Source: Rhodosorus marinus
Lineage: Eukaryota > Rhodophyta > Stylonematophyceae > Stylonematales > Stylonemataceae
DNA length: 64,000 nucleotides
Assembly: GCA_029953675.1 (NCBI GenBank)
Contig: JAMWBK010000005.1
Coordinates: forward strand, 372,001 to 436,000
Reading direction: 5' to 3'
Program-made: the position numbers and the translations under genes
Notes under the pieces: generated by a model
What the model saw: only the letters and a program-made list of their open reading frames with translations
Told to the model about the DNA's origin: nothing
Database searches by the model: none
Part shown: one piece after another, positions 22,668 through 34,002 of the stretch
Position numbering within the stretch: position 1 is the stretch's first letter
Layout: each line of letters opens with the position of its first letter

Positions 22668-25346
22668 CAGGCTCTACAGGCAGCCCAGCCTTGGGAATCG
22701 AGTGAATGCTGTGGAACTCATTGATCCTGACATGGGTCTCAAGGGTTGTATCCAAAATAGAAGCTGTCTTCTTTAGAACGTACGCGCACAAGCGGGAGCA
22801 CCTAGGCACGGACTCCGGAGGAAAGCTGGACTAGATAGGACATATCGAGGCGAGAAACCGATTACTAACTGTTGAAAAGTGTAAGATAACAGAGCGAGTG
22901 CTAGGGGAGCAAGTCCACCGTCTACTAATAAATCGACTAATAAACTGACGCGCTTTTCGATGAGCGCGTTATGACTAAATCCTCTTGTACAGTAGTTTGT
23001 CAGGCAAGTGGTCGTCAAACAGCAACATAAACAGTTCAGAAAACAGGAATGGACAACCTTGGCGGGTATCTCAACTCAGGATTTATGAACAACAGGTCAG
23101 ACGTGTGCTGACGTCAAAAATGTGTTTTTCATGGCAAAGATCTGCACAATGACTAGATGAGACCCACTGTACTGGTGGTCTGATAGAAGGCGGTGTTGGA
23201 TTTCCGTATTTTCCTGTTGGTTCCATCACGATCTATATACCCGAAGGTCAAGGTTCGTGGAATAACGCCGGGTGAACTTCTTGACTGCTCCCGCTCCCAC
23301 CCGGTCTCTCAACCTCCATTCTCACATGAAGAATGTGTATCCTTTCGGTTGCGAAGTTTTAATTCACCTTCGGAAGGACCAACGAAAAGATAAACTGGCC
23401 ATCGCCCTCAAGAGTTTATTCTTTTTTGTTCTGGAAAGTTCACCTTGAAGGGCCATCATCCATACGCGAACCAGACCCGTGCTGCCATTAACGACGCTGG
23501 TCCATTCTATTCTTTTGCGGTTGGTTAATCTTGACATGCTTGGCGACGTGTCTACATACTGGTTGGCACCACCCTGATGTTGAGGATGGATTAGTTCATC
23601 AATTAAACTTAGCATTGCTCCTGTACCGCTGACGGATCAGCACGGACAATCCATCCGGATTCCTCGAACCTATGCACGGCTTGCCGGGAGACACTACAAA
23701 CTACGAGTAGAAACATTCCCCCCCTTCCGCACAGATGAAAAGCTTCGGGATCCAGCTTACTAGAATAATCAACTTTGTGTGGACCGCAAATTATCACGAG
23801 CAGGATCCATCTAAATACCACTCCACATCCCACAGTCAGCACTTCCACTATTAACCCTCTGAAACGGGATGGTTCGGCCAATTTCATTACGGTCGAACCA
23901 TATAGCCCAAACCGCAAAAATTAATAATTATAATGATTTTGTATTGAATGAATAAATTGCTCTCTCAAGTGGAAATTGGAGGATATGGATTTCTATCAAA
24001 GTAAATTCAGAACCATGGAATTTCCTTGCCATCAACAGAATTTACTAATTTACATGTCCCTTTTCACGCAAAGCGGTCCACATTTTTAATGAACATTCAA
24101 GCGTCCTCGAAACTCAAAAAAAAATACAAATGCAGAGACTGAGATGCCCTCACTCCCTCCCCCCCAAAACAAAAAATTGGTTTCCTGATTAAAATATTTG
24201 ATGTTTCCTTTGCGGGTGGATGTTCGCGGCCTTCAAGTCCCGTATTTCATAGAAAAAATTAGAACGGATCGAGGTTTTATTGTTTTAAAATAATTTCTGA
24301 ATTGTAAGGGGAAAAACCATGAGTGGCGTCGTATAACTCTTTACCAACGGGAGCAAATTTCTCTGTCTAGAAAGTATTGTACGGACGCTCTCAGCAAAAC
24401 TAGGGAAAAACGATGTGGATTAATACGATAGTTGCATAGAAATTATTAGTTTGAATGGTAGTACATTTTTGGTAAGTAGAAAAAAAAGAAGAGAAAATGA
24501 TAGAGTCTGGGCTAAAACGGCCTAAAAACTATTTTAAAACGCGGTTGGTTTTTGGGTGTTTTTGGAATGCGGAACATTTCCTAGGGGTTGAGTGCGCAAA
24601 CGGGGGAGGAGTGGGGAGGAGTCCTATGGGCTTTCTTTTTTTCTTTTGACGGGGGGGTTGTAAAATTGATTTGGCAAGTGGTAAAGTTTGGTTTTCTTGG
24701 TTGGAAGAATCTAATCTTAGAAATGAAAATATTTCCGAAAGGGGAGGGGGAGGGAGTTGGAAAGTCGGTGTTACTAGTGAACGGAAATAATTAGTCGTGC
24801 ATGAAATTGGATTCTTTTACTATTCGTGAAATATTTTTTTCTAGGGGGAGAGAACCGACCTGATCAATATCTGGTGTTCGATACTGAGGAAGTGGATTCT
24901 AGTTTGCTTACCTATGATGAAGACGGATGACGTCTTAGGGCATGAGGGATCTCTTTGAGTGATTTTTATGATGGGGTTGAAGGTGATTTTGGAGATGTTT
25001 GTTTGAAAGGAAGGGGAAGGGGAAGGGGAAGGGTAGGAGGTATTTCGGGGATTTTTTTTCGTATGGTTATAAATTCTTGGGTTCTTGGAGTTGGGAGGAG
25101 TGGATTTAGGTGTTGACATTGGGCGGGGTGGAGAGGGGTTTGGATGTTTGTTTTGGTTTTTTGAGAGCGCTTAGTTCGGGGCTGTTTGTTTTTTTTTGAC
25201 TCGGTTAGTTGTTAACAAGTGGATGAGAAATAGCAATGAAGTGTTTAGAGTGATAGTGAACGGCTTCGAGGTTGTGAGTTGTGAATAGGGGAGGGTTGGG
25301 GTTTTTGTATTTTTGTGGGTAGGCAGGGTGTTTTGTATTCTTAATT
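22668..25346. other. long intergenic region, no gene supported
   Basis: About 2.7 kb. Minus-strand frames at 22773-23018, 23364-23615 and 23609-23917 have no recognisable domain. From about 23900 to 25300 the sequence is AT-rich then T/G-rich on the plus strand. A short tandem run of GGGGAA-like units lies at 25010-25036. The last few hundred bases presumably hold the promoter of the 25347 gene. Confidence 0.45.
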
Positions 25347-27185
25347 ATGGCTGGTGAACCGCGGAGTAAGGAGACTGTCACTTTCGCGGCTGCTCCGTTT
25401 ATCGAGAGCTCGCCGTTGACAAGCTCAAATCATACTACTACGGGAAACACTAATGTGGATGATAGTGAAAAACTGAGCAGACTTCTCGACGTTCCATTGT
25501 CGTCCAGAAGTATTTTCTTGAACGATGAAACGAATGCGGATGACAATCTGAGGGCAGAACTCGAGGAAGCGGCTTCGAGAAATGAGGTCAGAAAAAAGAG
25601 GCGCAGGGGAAGGTTGGGAAAGTTTTTAAGTGCGTGCCGAATGAATTTGTTTGACTGCTTCATGGTTCCAGACGAGCTGCCAGAGGTGGGGAAGCTTTCG
25701 TTCAAGACAAAGGTCCAGTTCGTGCTGCAGTCTAGGGGTGTCTTTTGGTTCACTTTGTTCGTGTTGGTTTTAAACATTCTGATTTTCTCCTGGGAGTTCA
25801 ACCAACAAGAGTGGGAAGGGCTGCAGACAACAATCTTAACATTACAGTTGATCTTTAACACTCTCTTCGCAACTGAAATCGGGCTAAGAATTTGGGTATC
25901 CGGAGTGAAGAACTATTTCCGCAACGCCTGGCATTTAATTGACTTCCTTCTGGTCGCCGTGGCTTTAATATCGGTGTTGTTTTGCTCAATTATTGTATTC
26001 GCGCACATCCTAAAGGGCAGCGAATTTTACATATGTAACTTTCGGCATTTGATTATTCTCCGGTTGATCCCTGTCGTTCAACGTTTATCTGAAGATGATC
26101 TCCAGTTACGAGTGGAACATGATGCTTCTCAACTGGATGTACATGGGCTGACAATTGCGTCACACGAGCTCCGAAAAGGGAGGAAGCTCGGCGCGGGGGC
26201 CTTCGCGGAGGTGTATTTAGGTCTTTACTCGGGCACGCTCGTTGCCGTGAAGGTTCTTCATGATACAGAGACGGAGAATTCTGAAGCTTTTCACCGAGAG
26301 GTTAACATTCTGACCCTGCTTAGGCATCCCAATATTGTGCTTTTCATGGGTGTAGTGGATGAAGCTGACAAGCTCTGGTTCATAACGGAGTACTGTGCCA
26401 AGGGATCTCTAAACTCACTTCTTGGGGACGAAGCTCTGTTCCCGTCGGGTGCAATAACGCAACTTACCTTGCAATTAGCAGTCGACATTTGCAGGGGTAT
26501 GGCTTACCTTCATGGGCACAAGAGGCCGATTCTGCATCGCGACTTGAAAACAGCAAATGTTCTCGTGTCAATGTCACTAGAAGCGAAGGTGTCTGATTTC
26601 GGAGAAAGTGTAATTCGCTTGAACGTGAAGAAATCGTCGCCGATAGTGGGGACAGTACAGTACACCGCTCCAGAGGTTTTGAGGGCAGAAGAGTATGCAG
26701 CACCAGCCGATATTTATTCTCTTGGGGTAGTTTTATGGGAAATGGCTTCGAAAGAGCTTCCATATCGAAACAAAAATCTGGTTCATGTCGGCTACTCTGT
26801 TGGCTTTGAAGGATTGCGACCGGATATGATCGCCTTCCCGAAAGCCTATTTACCGGAGACGAATTCCTTCAAGGGAGGTGACCATTCCATGTTCACTAGA
26901 GCCGAGCTATCCGAGAGGAGATCATCAGACGTAATTCGTAGATATAGGGAGCTTGTGGAGCGCTGCTGGGATGAGGAGCCGGAGCTCAGACCCTCCGCAT
27001 CGGCATGTCTCTCGGAGCTGGAGAGCATTCGCAGTTTAGCAGGATGTAGCGTTATGTCTATTGAGGATTTGGAGGACCAATCCGCGGAACCAATGAAGAC
27101 TGAGACTGGCGAGCAATTCCTGCCCAGCGGGGTGGACTTCTTCCCGACGTCGAGAGCAGACTCAGATTCGAGATTAGATGTGTGA
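25347..27185 (+). CDS. voltage-sensor domain fused to a TKL-type protein kinase
   Basis: Single-exon 612-residue protein. Residues 1-115 are polar, with a basic cluster VRKKRRRGRLGK at 81-92. Four hydrophobic segments follow: S1 about 131-150, S2 about 159-183 (LQLIFNTLFATEIGLRIWVSG), S3 about 191-220 (NAWHLIDFLLVAVALI) and S4 about 231-247 (NFRHLIILRLIPVVQRL). This is the ion-channel voltage-sensor pattern, with the conserved acidic residues E177 in S2 and D199 in S3. S4 has R233, R239 and R246. There is no S5, pore loop or S6; after a ~28-residue linker the kinase begins. Kinase residues are complete: LGAGAFAEVYLG (281-292), K302, E318, HRDLKTAN (397-404, D399), DFG 417-419, APE 441-443 and the C-lobe Trp/Arg residues. 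LRHPNIVLFMGV and GTVQYTAPEVL indicate a TKL (Raf/MAPKKK-like) kinase. By analogy with voltage-sensing phosphatases, a membrane-potential-controlled kinase is inferred, not shown. Confidence 0.88.
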   Translation: MAGEPRSKETVTFAAAPFIESSPLTSSNHTTTGNTNVDDSEKLSRLLDVPLSSRSIFLNDETNADDNLRAELEEAASRNEVRKKRRRGRLGKFLSACRMNLFDCFMVPDELPEVGKLSFKTKVQFVLQSRGVFWFTLFVLVLNILIFSWEFNQQEWEGLQTTILTLQLIFNTLFATEIGLRIWVSGVKNYFRNAWHLIDFLLVAVALISVLFCSIIVFAHILKGSEFYICNFRHLIILRLIPVVQRLSEDDLQLRVEHDASQLDVHGLTIASHELRKGRKLGAGAFAEVYLGLYSGTLVAVKVLHDTETENSEAFHREVNILTLLRHPNIVLFMGVVDEADKLWFITEYCAKGSLNSLLGDEALFPSGAITQLTLQLAVDICRGMAYLHGHKRPILHRDLKTANVLVSMSLEAKVSDFGESVIRLNVKKSSPIVGTVQYTAPEVLRAEEYAAPADIYSLGVVLWEMASKELPYRNKNLVHVGYSVGFEGLRPDMIAFPKAYLPETNSFKGGDHSMFTRAELSERRSSDVIRRYRELVERCWDEEPELRPSASACLSELESIRSLAGCSVMSIEDLEDQSAEPMKTETGEQFLPSGVDFFPTSRADSDSRLDV

Positions 27186-27575
27186 GCCTCGAGTACTTCA
27201 CGTTAAAGAGACGATGAGGAAAGAACTTGTAGGGTGGCACAAGAATGCCGCAGTGGAGTAGGCGAGAGGGAGTAGATTTCACGGGGGTTTGCAGCTTCTT
27301 GTATTATGAGTACATTCATAGCAGATATATAACTTTGTATACTATTAAACGGGCACGTATCTATGCGATTCCGAGATGGTGAAGTTCTGGTTGGATAATT
27401 CGAATGGACTACTTGTGCACATGAAGTTGTCGAGGAGATCTGGTCCTTGCAAGCGGTTGCCTCTGTTAATGCGAGAAAGCCCTTCGATCCCACTCATCTG
27501 GTGGATACTTGCACGCCTACACAATTGAGGGCGGGTTTCCCTTCGTGTGTTTGCGCCAAGTGAGCATGTCATGTC
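27186..27575. other. spacer between convergent genes
   Basis: 390 bases separating the stop codons of the voltage-sensor kinase (+) and SCC3 (-). It presumably contains both 3' untranslated regions. No gene seen. Confidence 0.6.
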
Positions 27576-30500
27576 CTACCATCGACGGCGCTTGGCGGGT
27601 GACGTGGTTCTGGGCTTGGGTTCATTCTCCGCCGTTGAAGATGCCATTTTGGAGTCGACATCGCTACCATCAGTGCTCAGCTCGATTTCACTTCGCTTTC
27701 GCCCAATCGAACCCTCCTCATCATCGGATCGCTGCTCTTGGACTACTTGCTTAGAGGCTTCGGAGCCAGTGGAATGCCCCGCGTTGTCATCTGGGATCAA
27801 TGAGAGCTGGCCGAACCCGTAAAATAGAGGAAGCGAGTTGATATCCACATCAGTCTCCCTCTGAGCATCCATGTCCCGTGCCATCATCTTGTTCAGAACC
27901 TCCTCAATCCCGAGGAGGCGCTTCCAGTCAGCAGCGTTTCTTAAAGGCCCAACGGGAACTTGACTCAAGCGGAGCTGAAGAGCAGATTTAACGGTGCTGG
28001 CTCTTTCGTAATGCAGTTTTTGCACAAGGGGAGGAAGCGCTGCTGATAGAAATTTGAGCATCTTGCGATCCGGGGCCGTGTTCATGTTGTATCTTAGGAG
28101 AGCACAGGTTAAGGAGGCCACCGCTGACGTGTCCTTCCAGAACGGATATCTGGCAGTAGGACATTTCAAACAACTCGGCTCAGCTCGAAGAAAATTGACT
28201 GTAGCCAGGGCTTCAATTAGCATTTGGAGATCCTATGAACTGACCTCATAGCCAGAGAGCGAGAAAGGCTAGCCACCATATTCGCGCTTTCGATGTCCTT
28301 CCCGCCCAAAAAAATTAGAGCCCCTAGCTCAAATTCCCATGCGACACTCTGATCCCTGCTACGATTTTTTTCAGCTTACCATTGCTGGTAGTTAACTGTG
28401 CAGAGTAAAAGCAACCGTACCTATCTCTCAGCCGTTGATGGTACTCCCTCGCGAGAAAGAACAGTTCCTGGTCCCTGGAACCCTTTTTAGCGAGCATGGT
28501 CAGTGGCAGGTGAGCAACTCTTTCGGGCAGTCCACCCAAGAGGCAAGCTTGGCATATCGAAGCGAGGCATCGAATCCTCCAATCCTCGAATCCTAATCAT
28601 GAAATTCGCTGCCAGCTTAGATTAGAAAACGTACGCGATGGATCGATATGCTGAAGCTCACGACTTGTACCTTTGGGTTCAACCGCTTCTGACAATCCCA
28701 CTAGGTCCCCGAAGAGAGCACCAACGGTCTCTGAGAGGGCGTGCTCTTCAGCCTGAGCCGCGACGTCCGCGTTTGGAGGGAGCGTGCCAGGGCGACTTTC
28801 TCTTCTGCATTGAGCAGCTAGAATGTCGCAAGCAGATTGAACAGATGCCGCTCTTACTCGAAAGACAGAGTCGTCAGTTGCCAGTCTAGAAAGTCTCGAC
28901 AGGATTTCAGAGGACGAAGCATCCCTTGCCTATGCAAATCAAACGGATGGTAGAATATCATAGTCAACATTTGACAAGGTCAGTCGTGCTCGATGCAAGG
29001 TGTTTTCCCCGCGTACCTTTTGGATGTCAGATTTCCAGGCCCAGTTCAGAAAGTTCAGCTCAATTGCGGGAATCGCAACATTGCCTTCTTCCAACAACTC
29101 AGCTTCCTTCAAGCGATCGTCCAACAAGTCCACGAGGAGGCCACCAAGCTCGCCTACAGGAGCGACAAACCGTGCAAGCACTCCGAAGTTGACCAATCGC
29201 CAGGAGAACTACCACCAAAAAAAAGTTTCTGGATAAGTTCAGAGATACGAGCTCCTCAGGAATGACGAATCCTACCTCATCCTTTTCGCCCAGTCCAGTC
29301 GAGTACGCTCTGTTGAGGTCGGCCTCCGATTCTGAAACCAAGGTTTTCAGCTTCGACCTACATTCCGATACAAATCCGTGCTCGGAATCGGCCAAACTGG
29401 CCCACGTACTATAGACAGCCTCAGAGAATCTCAGATTGCTCGAACTCGACGCACGCTTCCAGTATTCCGCAAGGAAACGCAGCGTGAGATTGAACTCCCG
29501 CTCAAGAAGTGACGATCGGAATACACCGGCGCCAACATGCTGCGATAGTAGCACTACCAGAGTCAGAAGATGCTCATCTCCTTGAAACTTCTCCAGCAAT
29601 AGTGGTAGCTGGGCGGCCAACACGGCAAGGTTGAAAGCAACATTGTTGACTTTCTCCTGGAATTGGGGATTGACCAAAAAAAGTAAATAGTTCACATCTA
29701 TAAGGAAAACTTTTAGGTACAGTGTGTGTGTGATACCTTTGAAGCCGCTGATTGACAGACCACGGCGATGAGTATCATGAGCAGATATTGGGTTTCGGAC
29801 GAATTGAGAGGAGAATCCGGCGAGTCGGTGAGTAGTTCCACGAAAGCCTCAGTGATTCGCAGAGCTGGTAGCTGTTCTCCGATGCTCTTCGCGAACGGCA
29901 TGATCGTCCTCAGCGTAGACGTCGTGGAACGGATCGGTTTGAGTTTATGCAGCATTTTTACGAGCTCAACGATCTCTTTCACTGCGAGATCGTGATCTGG
30001 CACTGTAAGAAGCAAGGACGAGTCAGAACGATGGCACATTTTCGACTACTTGTCAGGGACTTCCGGGATGCTATCGTGATGGCTCAACCTGTTCTCGTCG
30101 ATCTCCTGGGTTTAGTATCGGATCTGATCTGCTTGACAAGCTTCGTCGTTGAAATGGACGGATTATCGTTCCCTCTGATAGTCTCGTATAGCCGCACGGA
30201 TGGACTCAGCCGGCGTTGAACTTCGTCGGAGACCTTGTGCGGTCATCACGGGTTCGAGCGGGTCACAAGAATCAGGAAGATGAAGCTGGGTTGGCGTTTT
30301 CCGCGAGGTTAGGATTAGCGCACGTACTACAGAAGTTGCAGCCTCTCTGATCTTGGGGGAGGTGTCGCGCATGGAGAGGTCGAAGAAGAGCTTGACGTCT
30401 CGCTGCTCATGCAACCCATAATCGAAGATCAGGGCGGATAGCTTTATGGCTAGTACTGCAACAGTGTCGTTCGGATCACGGCAAGCCTCACGGAGTCTCA

Positions 30501-31784
30501 CCCTGAACCGCCTGAGAAGCATCTCCACGTTGGCTACCGGCCCCTGCCATTGCGAAACGAAACGTTAACAAGCAAGTACCCGCTGGCCCCTACTAGCAAC
30601 ATTCAACGTACTAGCGCCTGTAAAATTCTGTCAAGAGCCCGCAGGGCAGAGCACCTGACTGTAGAGTCTTTGTCAAACAGAAGCCATCCAATGTGCTTTA
30701 TGTAGTCTTCGTCCATAAAGCTCTCGGGAGCCGCCTCAATCCATCTGGTGAAGCAAGAAGAGTATTTTCGAATTCATGGACCCGCCCCTCGAATCTACCT
30801 CTTCACACTAGGCGCTCTACGTACCTGGACAGTGCGGTTATCGACAAGGCGCGAATGTCCGGAAAACAATCTCGACTCCTATGGACGAACACTTCCGCGA
30901 AGGTCCTGTCCGAAGTTGCCGCAACCTTGTCCGCCGCGGAAGCCGCAGACTCGAGGGTTCCCTCAATAGAGCCAAGTTTTTCCGATGACCGGCGCCTGCG
31001 AGTAGAGGTCTCCTCTCCTATTTTCTGCTCTAGAGCATTCAGATCGTGCTTAAGCGATCGGTGAAACTGTAGAGGGGGAGGTGGCGATTCAGCGACTAGT
31101 CAGGTGATTCCGCTGAAGGCGTCTCCAACCTCGAGTAAACCATCCATCATGCAGTAGACCGTTAAGCATGAGATGAAGCGGAGTGACCTGGACCCCGACT
31201 CCGATAGCGATATGAGGAACTCCAGCAAATTTTCGAATAGCTCCGACTTGATCAAGTCATCTGGAGGATAGTTAGTAATAAAACGGCGCCAAAACTCCTC
31301 GTAGGCTGCCTGGAACTTTCTTGATTCTGCATCGCTTCCGAAAACCAGGATGTTGCTCCCCACGTCGGATTTTCCTGAACACACCGTGCTTTCGTTTAAG
31401 CCGTTGTCCTGCTTGTCATTCTCGAACTAGTGTGTCGAGACGACCTACCCATGAATTCGGTGAAATCGTTTGCGACACAATCTGCTTGAAGATCGTCAAC
31501 CTTTTTCATGTCCAATTGGAACAGTGATTCTTGGATAGTGTTTGAGTACGAGCTCCTCGTCACCAGTTCCAGCAAATGATACATTTGAAGAGGGGCACCG
31601 TCCTTGCATCTACGAACGCACAATCAGTAAACCTGAGGAGCACGCTACAGAAACAGGAAACTTTATTTTGGCACTGGTGCAGAGCTTACTTTAAGATGAA
31701 TCCCCTCAATGTTGATCCAATACTACTAGCATGATCTCTCAGCACATAGTACAAACCGCCATCATCCCCTGGCGCGACACTCAT
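27576..31784 (-). CDS. SCC3: cohesin subunit SCC3 / STAG (stromalin)
   Basis: HEAT-repeat subunit of cohesin, binding the SCC1 kleisin and loading the ring onto chromosomes. Joined 5' exons: 31784-31690, 31609-31449, 31374-31130, 31066-30825, 30744-30612 and one starting at 30543. They read MSVAPGDDGGLYYVLRDHAS..., CKDGAPLQMYHLLELVT, then the stromalin domain: FWRRFITNYPPDDLIKSELF, EFLISLSESGSRSLRFISCL, AEVFVHRSRDCFPDIRALSI, FMDEDYIKHIGWLLFDKDST, and LLRRFRVRLREACRDPNDTV. These match STAG block by block, including the VFVHRYRD and YLKYVGW landmarks. Further minus-strand coding blocks (about 30039-29713, 29695-29230, 28990-28600, 28539-28330 and 28223-27576) continue helical repeats, but I did not fix their splice sites. 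The C-terminus is polar and acidic and ends in a basic SPAKRRRW. The ATG at 31784 follows a pattern consistent with a start exon; a minisatellite lies just upstream. Confidence 0.83.
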
Positions 31785-31969
31785 TCTAAACGCTCAAAGC
31801 TCTTCAGATGAAGAAACGACCTATCGTCTGCACCTAGGGTGGACAAGTTGGATGTCTCTCTTCTTTCACTCCTCTGCTTCCTTTACCAACTCTCCTTTCA
31901 ACCAGAAAAGTTCTGCGCACTCTCCCGCCCTTTAAAGCCCAATCGGTGCAGCGTCCATCATCATTGTAG
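31785..31969. promoter_or_regulatory. presumed SCC3 upstream region
   Basis: Short region directly 5' of the SCC3 start on the minus strand and bordering the minisatellite. Called regulatory only by position; I see no specific element. Confidence 0.3.
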
Positions 31970-32660
31970 CGTTCACTCATCAGAGCGGTCACCCATCACA
32001 GTGGTCAACCATCAACGTAAGCACCCATCACAGTAGTCACCCATCAGAGTGGTCACCCATCAGAGTGTTCACCCATCAGTGGTCACCCATCAGAGTGGTC
32101 ACCCATCAGAGTGGTCACCCATCAGAGTGGTCACCCATCAGAGTGGTCACCCATCAGAGTGGTCACCCATCAGAGTGGTCACCCATCAGAGTGGTCACCC
32201 ATCAGAGTGGTTAACATTAGAGTTGGTCATCCGTCCGGGTGGTCATCCGTCAATGTGATCATCCGTCAAAACGTTCGTCAAACTGTCACATGTCAAGGTG
32301 TCACAGGTCAAAATGTCACCCATCAGAGCGCTACCCATCAAAATGGGTCATCCGTCAATGTGGTCAGCCGTCAAAACGTTAGGCAAACTGCCACATGTCA
32401 AGGTGTCGCACGTCAAGATGTCACCCATCAGAGCGCTACCCATCAAAAAGGGTCATCCATCAAGGTGCCCCAAGTGACCCCGTCAGCCATCAAAATTTGT
32501 CCCTGATCAAAGTGTCCCAAGCCAGGGCGTCCAAGCTCATTGTCGATCTGTCACATCTGAATTTGCCACCCGTTCAAATCTTCACCCTTCAAGAATTGTC
32601 GCACGTCAGAAATGAGACGGGTCAGGGAGTCAACCGTCATCGTTCATTTTACATCGCTCG
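31970..32660 (+). repeat. 16-bp minisatellite with diverged higher-order repeats
   Basis: The unit gtcacccatcagagtg (16 bp) repeats perfectly eight times at 32082-32209, with degenerate copies before (from about 31975) and after. Beyond 32215 the units turn into related gtcatccgtcaa and gtcacatgtcaaggt types. A higher-order unit of about 106 bp occurs twice, with cgtcaaaacgtt near 32265 and again near 32371. Because 16 is not a multiple of three, a long frame on the plus strand is open across the array; it is a by-product of the repeat and not a gene. Confidence 0.95.
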
Positions 32661-33734
32661 TCACCTGTCATCAGTTTGTGATCAAGAATGCATGTGCTTA
32701 TGAAATGAACGAAAACAATTAAGGATGTGTTTCAGTTTTTCCATAAATTCACCTAATTTTTAACCAATGACGACTCCGAATACTGTTGTCAGCACGATGC
32801 TACCCCTTTTCATTGGTCAGTAGAAGATATTCAATCGATTTTCTTTTAAATATCGAAACTTTATGAAGTCTTAGGGTCTTAGGTCCCTGAATTGGGGTAT
32901 ATCATCGATGGCTATTCGTACCTGATCTTAATAAGAGCATAAGATTCTTATTAATCGTTTCTGGTCAGAGCTCAAGAAACACAAGAATGAGTCTATGTGC
33001 TGTTGGACAGCCTGTCGATCAGACGAGTGGCACAGGGGGTAGTCGATACAGTTGCGGCAAATTCAACATCTGCATCGGGGTTCCAGCCCCACGAACCATG
33101 TTGATGGTCACCTCTCGAGCCAGCTGCCCTCAGTTTGTCTCCCTAGTCGATACCTAGCAGAACCGGGAGCATGCTGAGAACGCGCATTCACAATAGAACG
33201 ACGCAGAAAAACATAAAAGTTCAAGCCAACTTCGCAGTTTCCTGAGCGGATTCTCCCCAAGGTAAGCCACAGATCCCAAACCAAACGAGCTCCTTGTCAT
33301 GGTCATGAGCTAAGAGACAGCAACCCGAGAGGAGGAAAACTTAGCCTGATGGAGAGATCGGGCCTCACAACCTATGTAGGCGGTTGCAACGCAAGCTCCT
33401 TTTACCGTAGCTGGTGATCTTCAAGGTGTCTGACGACTTCTAAGCTAATGCTGATACGCATCAACGGAACGCCCTTGGAAGTTGTCTGAAACTTCAAAGC
33501 TGGAGTATCGGCTAGGGCTCAGCTCCTCGCTCGAAGGGACAGCCGGGGAGACGAGCAAGCCTCCAGTCTTGGGGTGTACGTGGATGATATGGGACAAAAA
33601 ACAGAGGACCATATAGTTGATCCAAAAGAGATACGCTGATAGAGTGTTGACGAACTTCAGCATGAGTGGCTATAGCCACTCAGTCGTACCAATAGGGGAA
33701 CAAGAGAAGAAGTATGCACGCCGAGGACGCCGGT
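32661..33734. other. intergenic, no supported gene
   Basis: AT-rich then mixed sequence. A 72-codon minus-strand frame at 33445-33663 has one hydrophobic stretch (FWINYMVLCFLSHIIHV) but no support as a gene. Confidence 0.45.
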
Positions 33735-34002
33735 GAGGCAAATTAGCCGTTTCAAGCACTTTTTGAGGTCTCCCGTATACCTGAGCACCAGGAGCAGGCC
33801 AGACCTTGGGTACGCAGTAGGTCAATGTGCAAGACACGTGCACGACTACAAGGCAATTCAATACAATTGGGGGAAGATGATGCTTCGGTATTTGCAGGAA
33901 AGCGTTCAAGGCACGAGGTACTTTAGCTTGAAGCTTGGAGGAATACTCTATGATGGGGAATATCAGATGACGGCTATTCAATACAGAATCCAAGATACGT
34001 AA
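33735..34002 (+). mobile_element. Ty1/copia retrotransposon fragment
   Basis: One frame encodes SPVYLSTRSRPDLGYAVGQC, then ARHVHDYKAIQYNWGKMMLR and YLQESVQGTRYFSLKLGG. This is the end of copia reverse transcriptase before RNase H (consensus GSLLYLxxTRPDIxxAVxxLxR ... HWxAxKRxLRYLKGT). Only about 80 codons remain; the flanks show no element structure. It is close in sequence to the piece at 20.4-20.6 kb. Confidence 0.7.

Noticed and set aside
31839-32703. Long plus-strand frames encoding SPIRVVTHQSGHP-type repeats
   Set aside because: They are forced by a 16-bp tandem repeat, which cycles through all frames; no start context, no domain, and they cover the SCC3 upstream region.
33445-33663. 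One-helix membrane protein candidate
   Set aside because: Single hydrophobic stretch in an otherwise unremarkable frame with no splice partners or family match.
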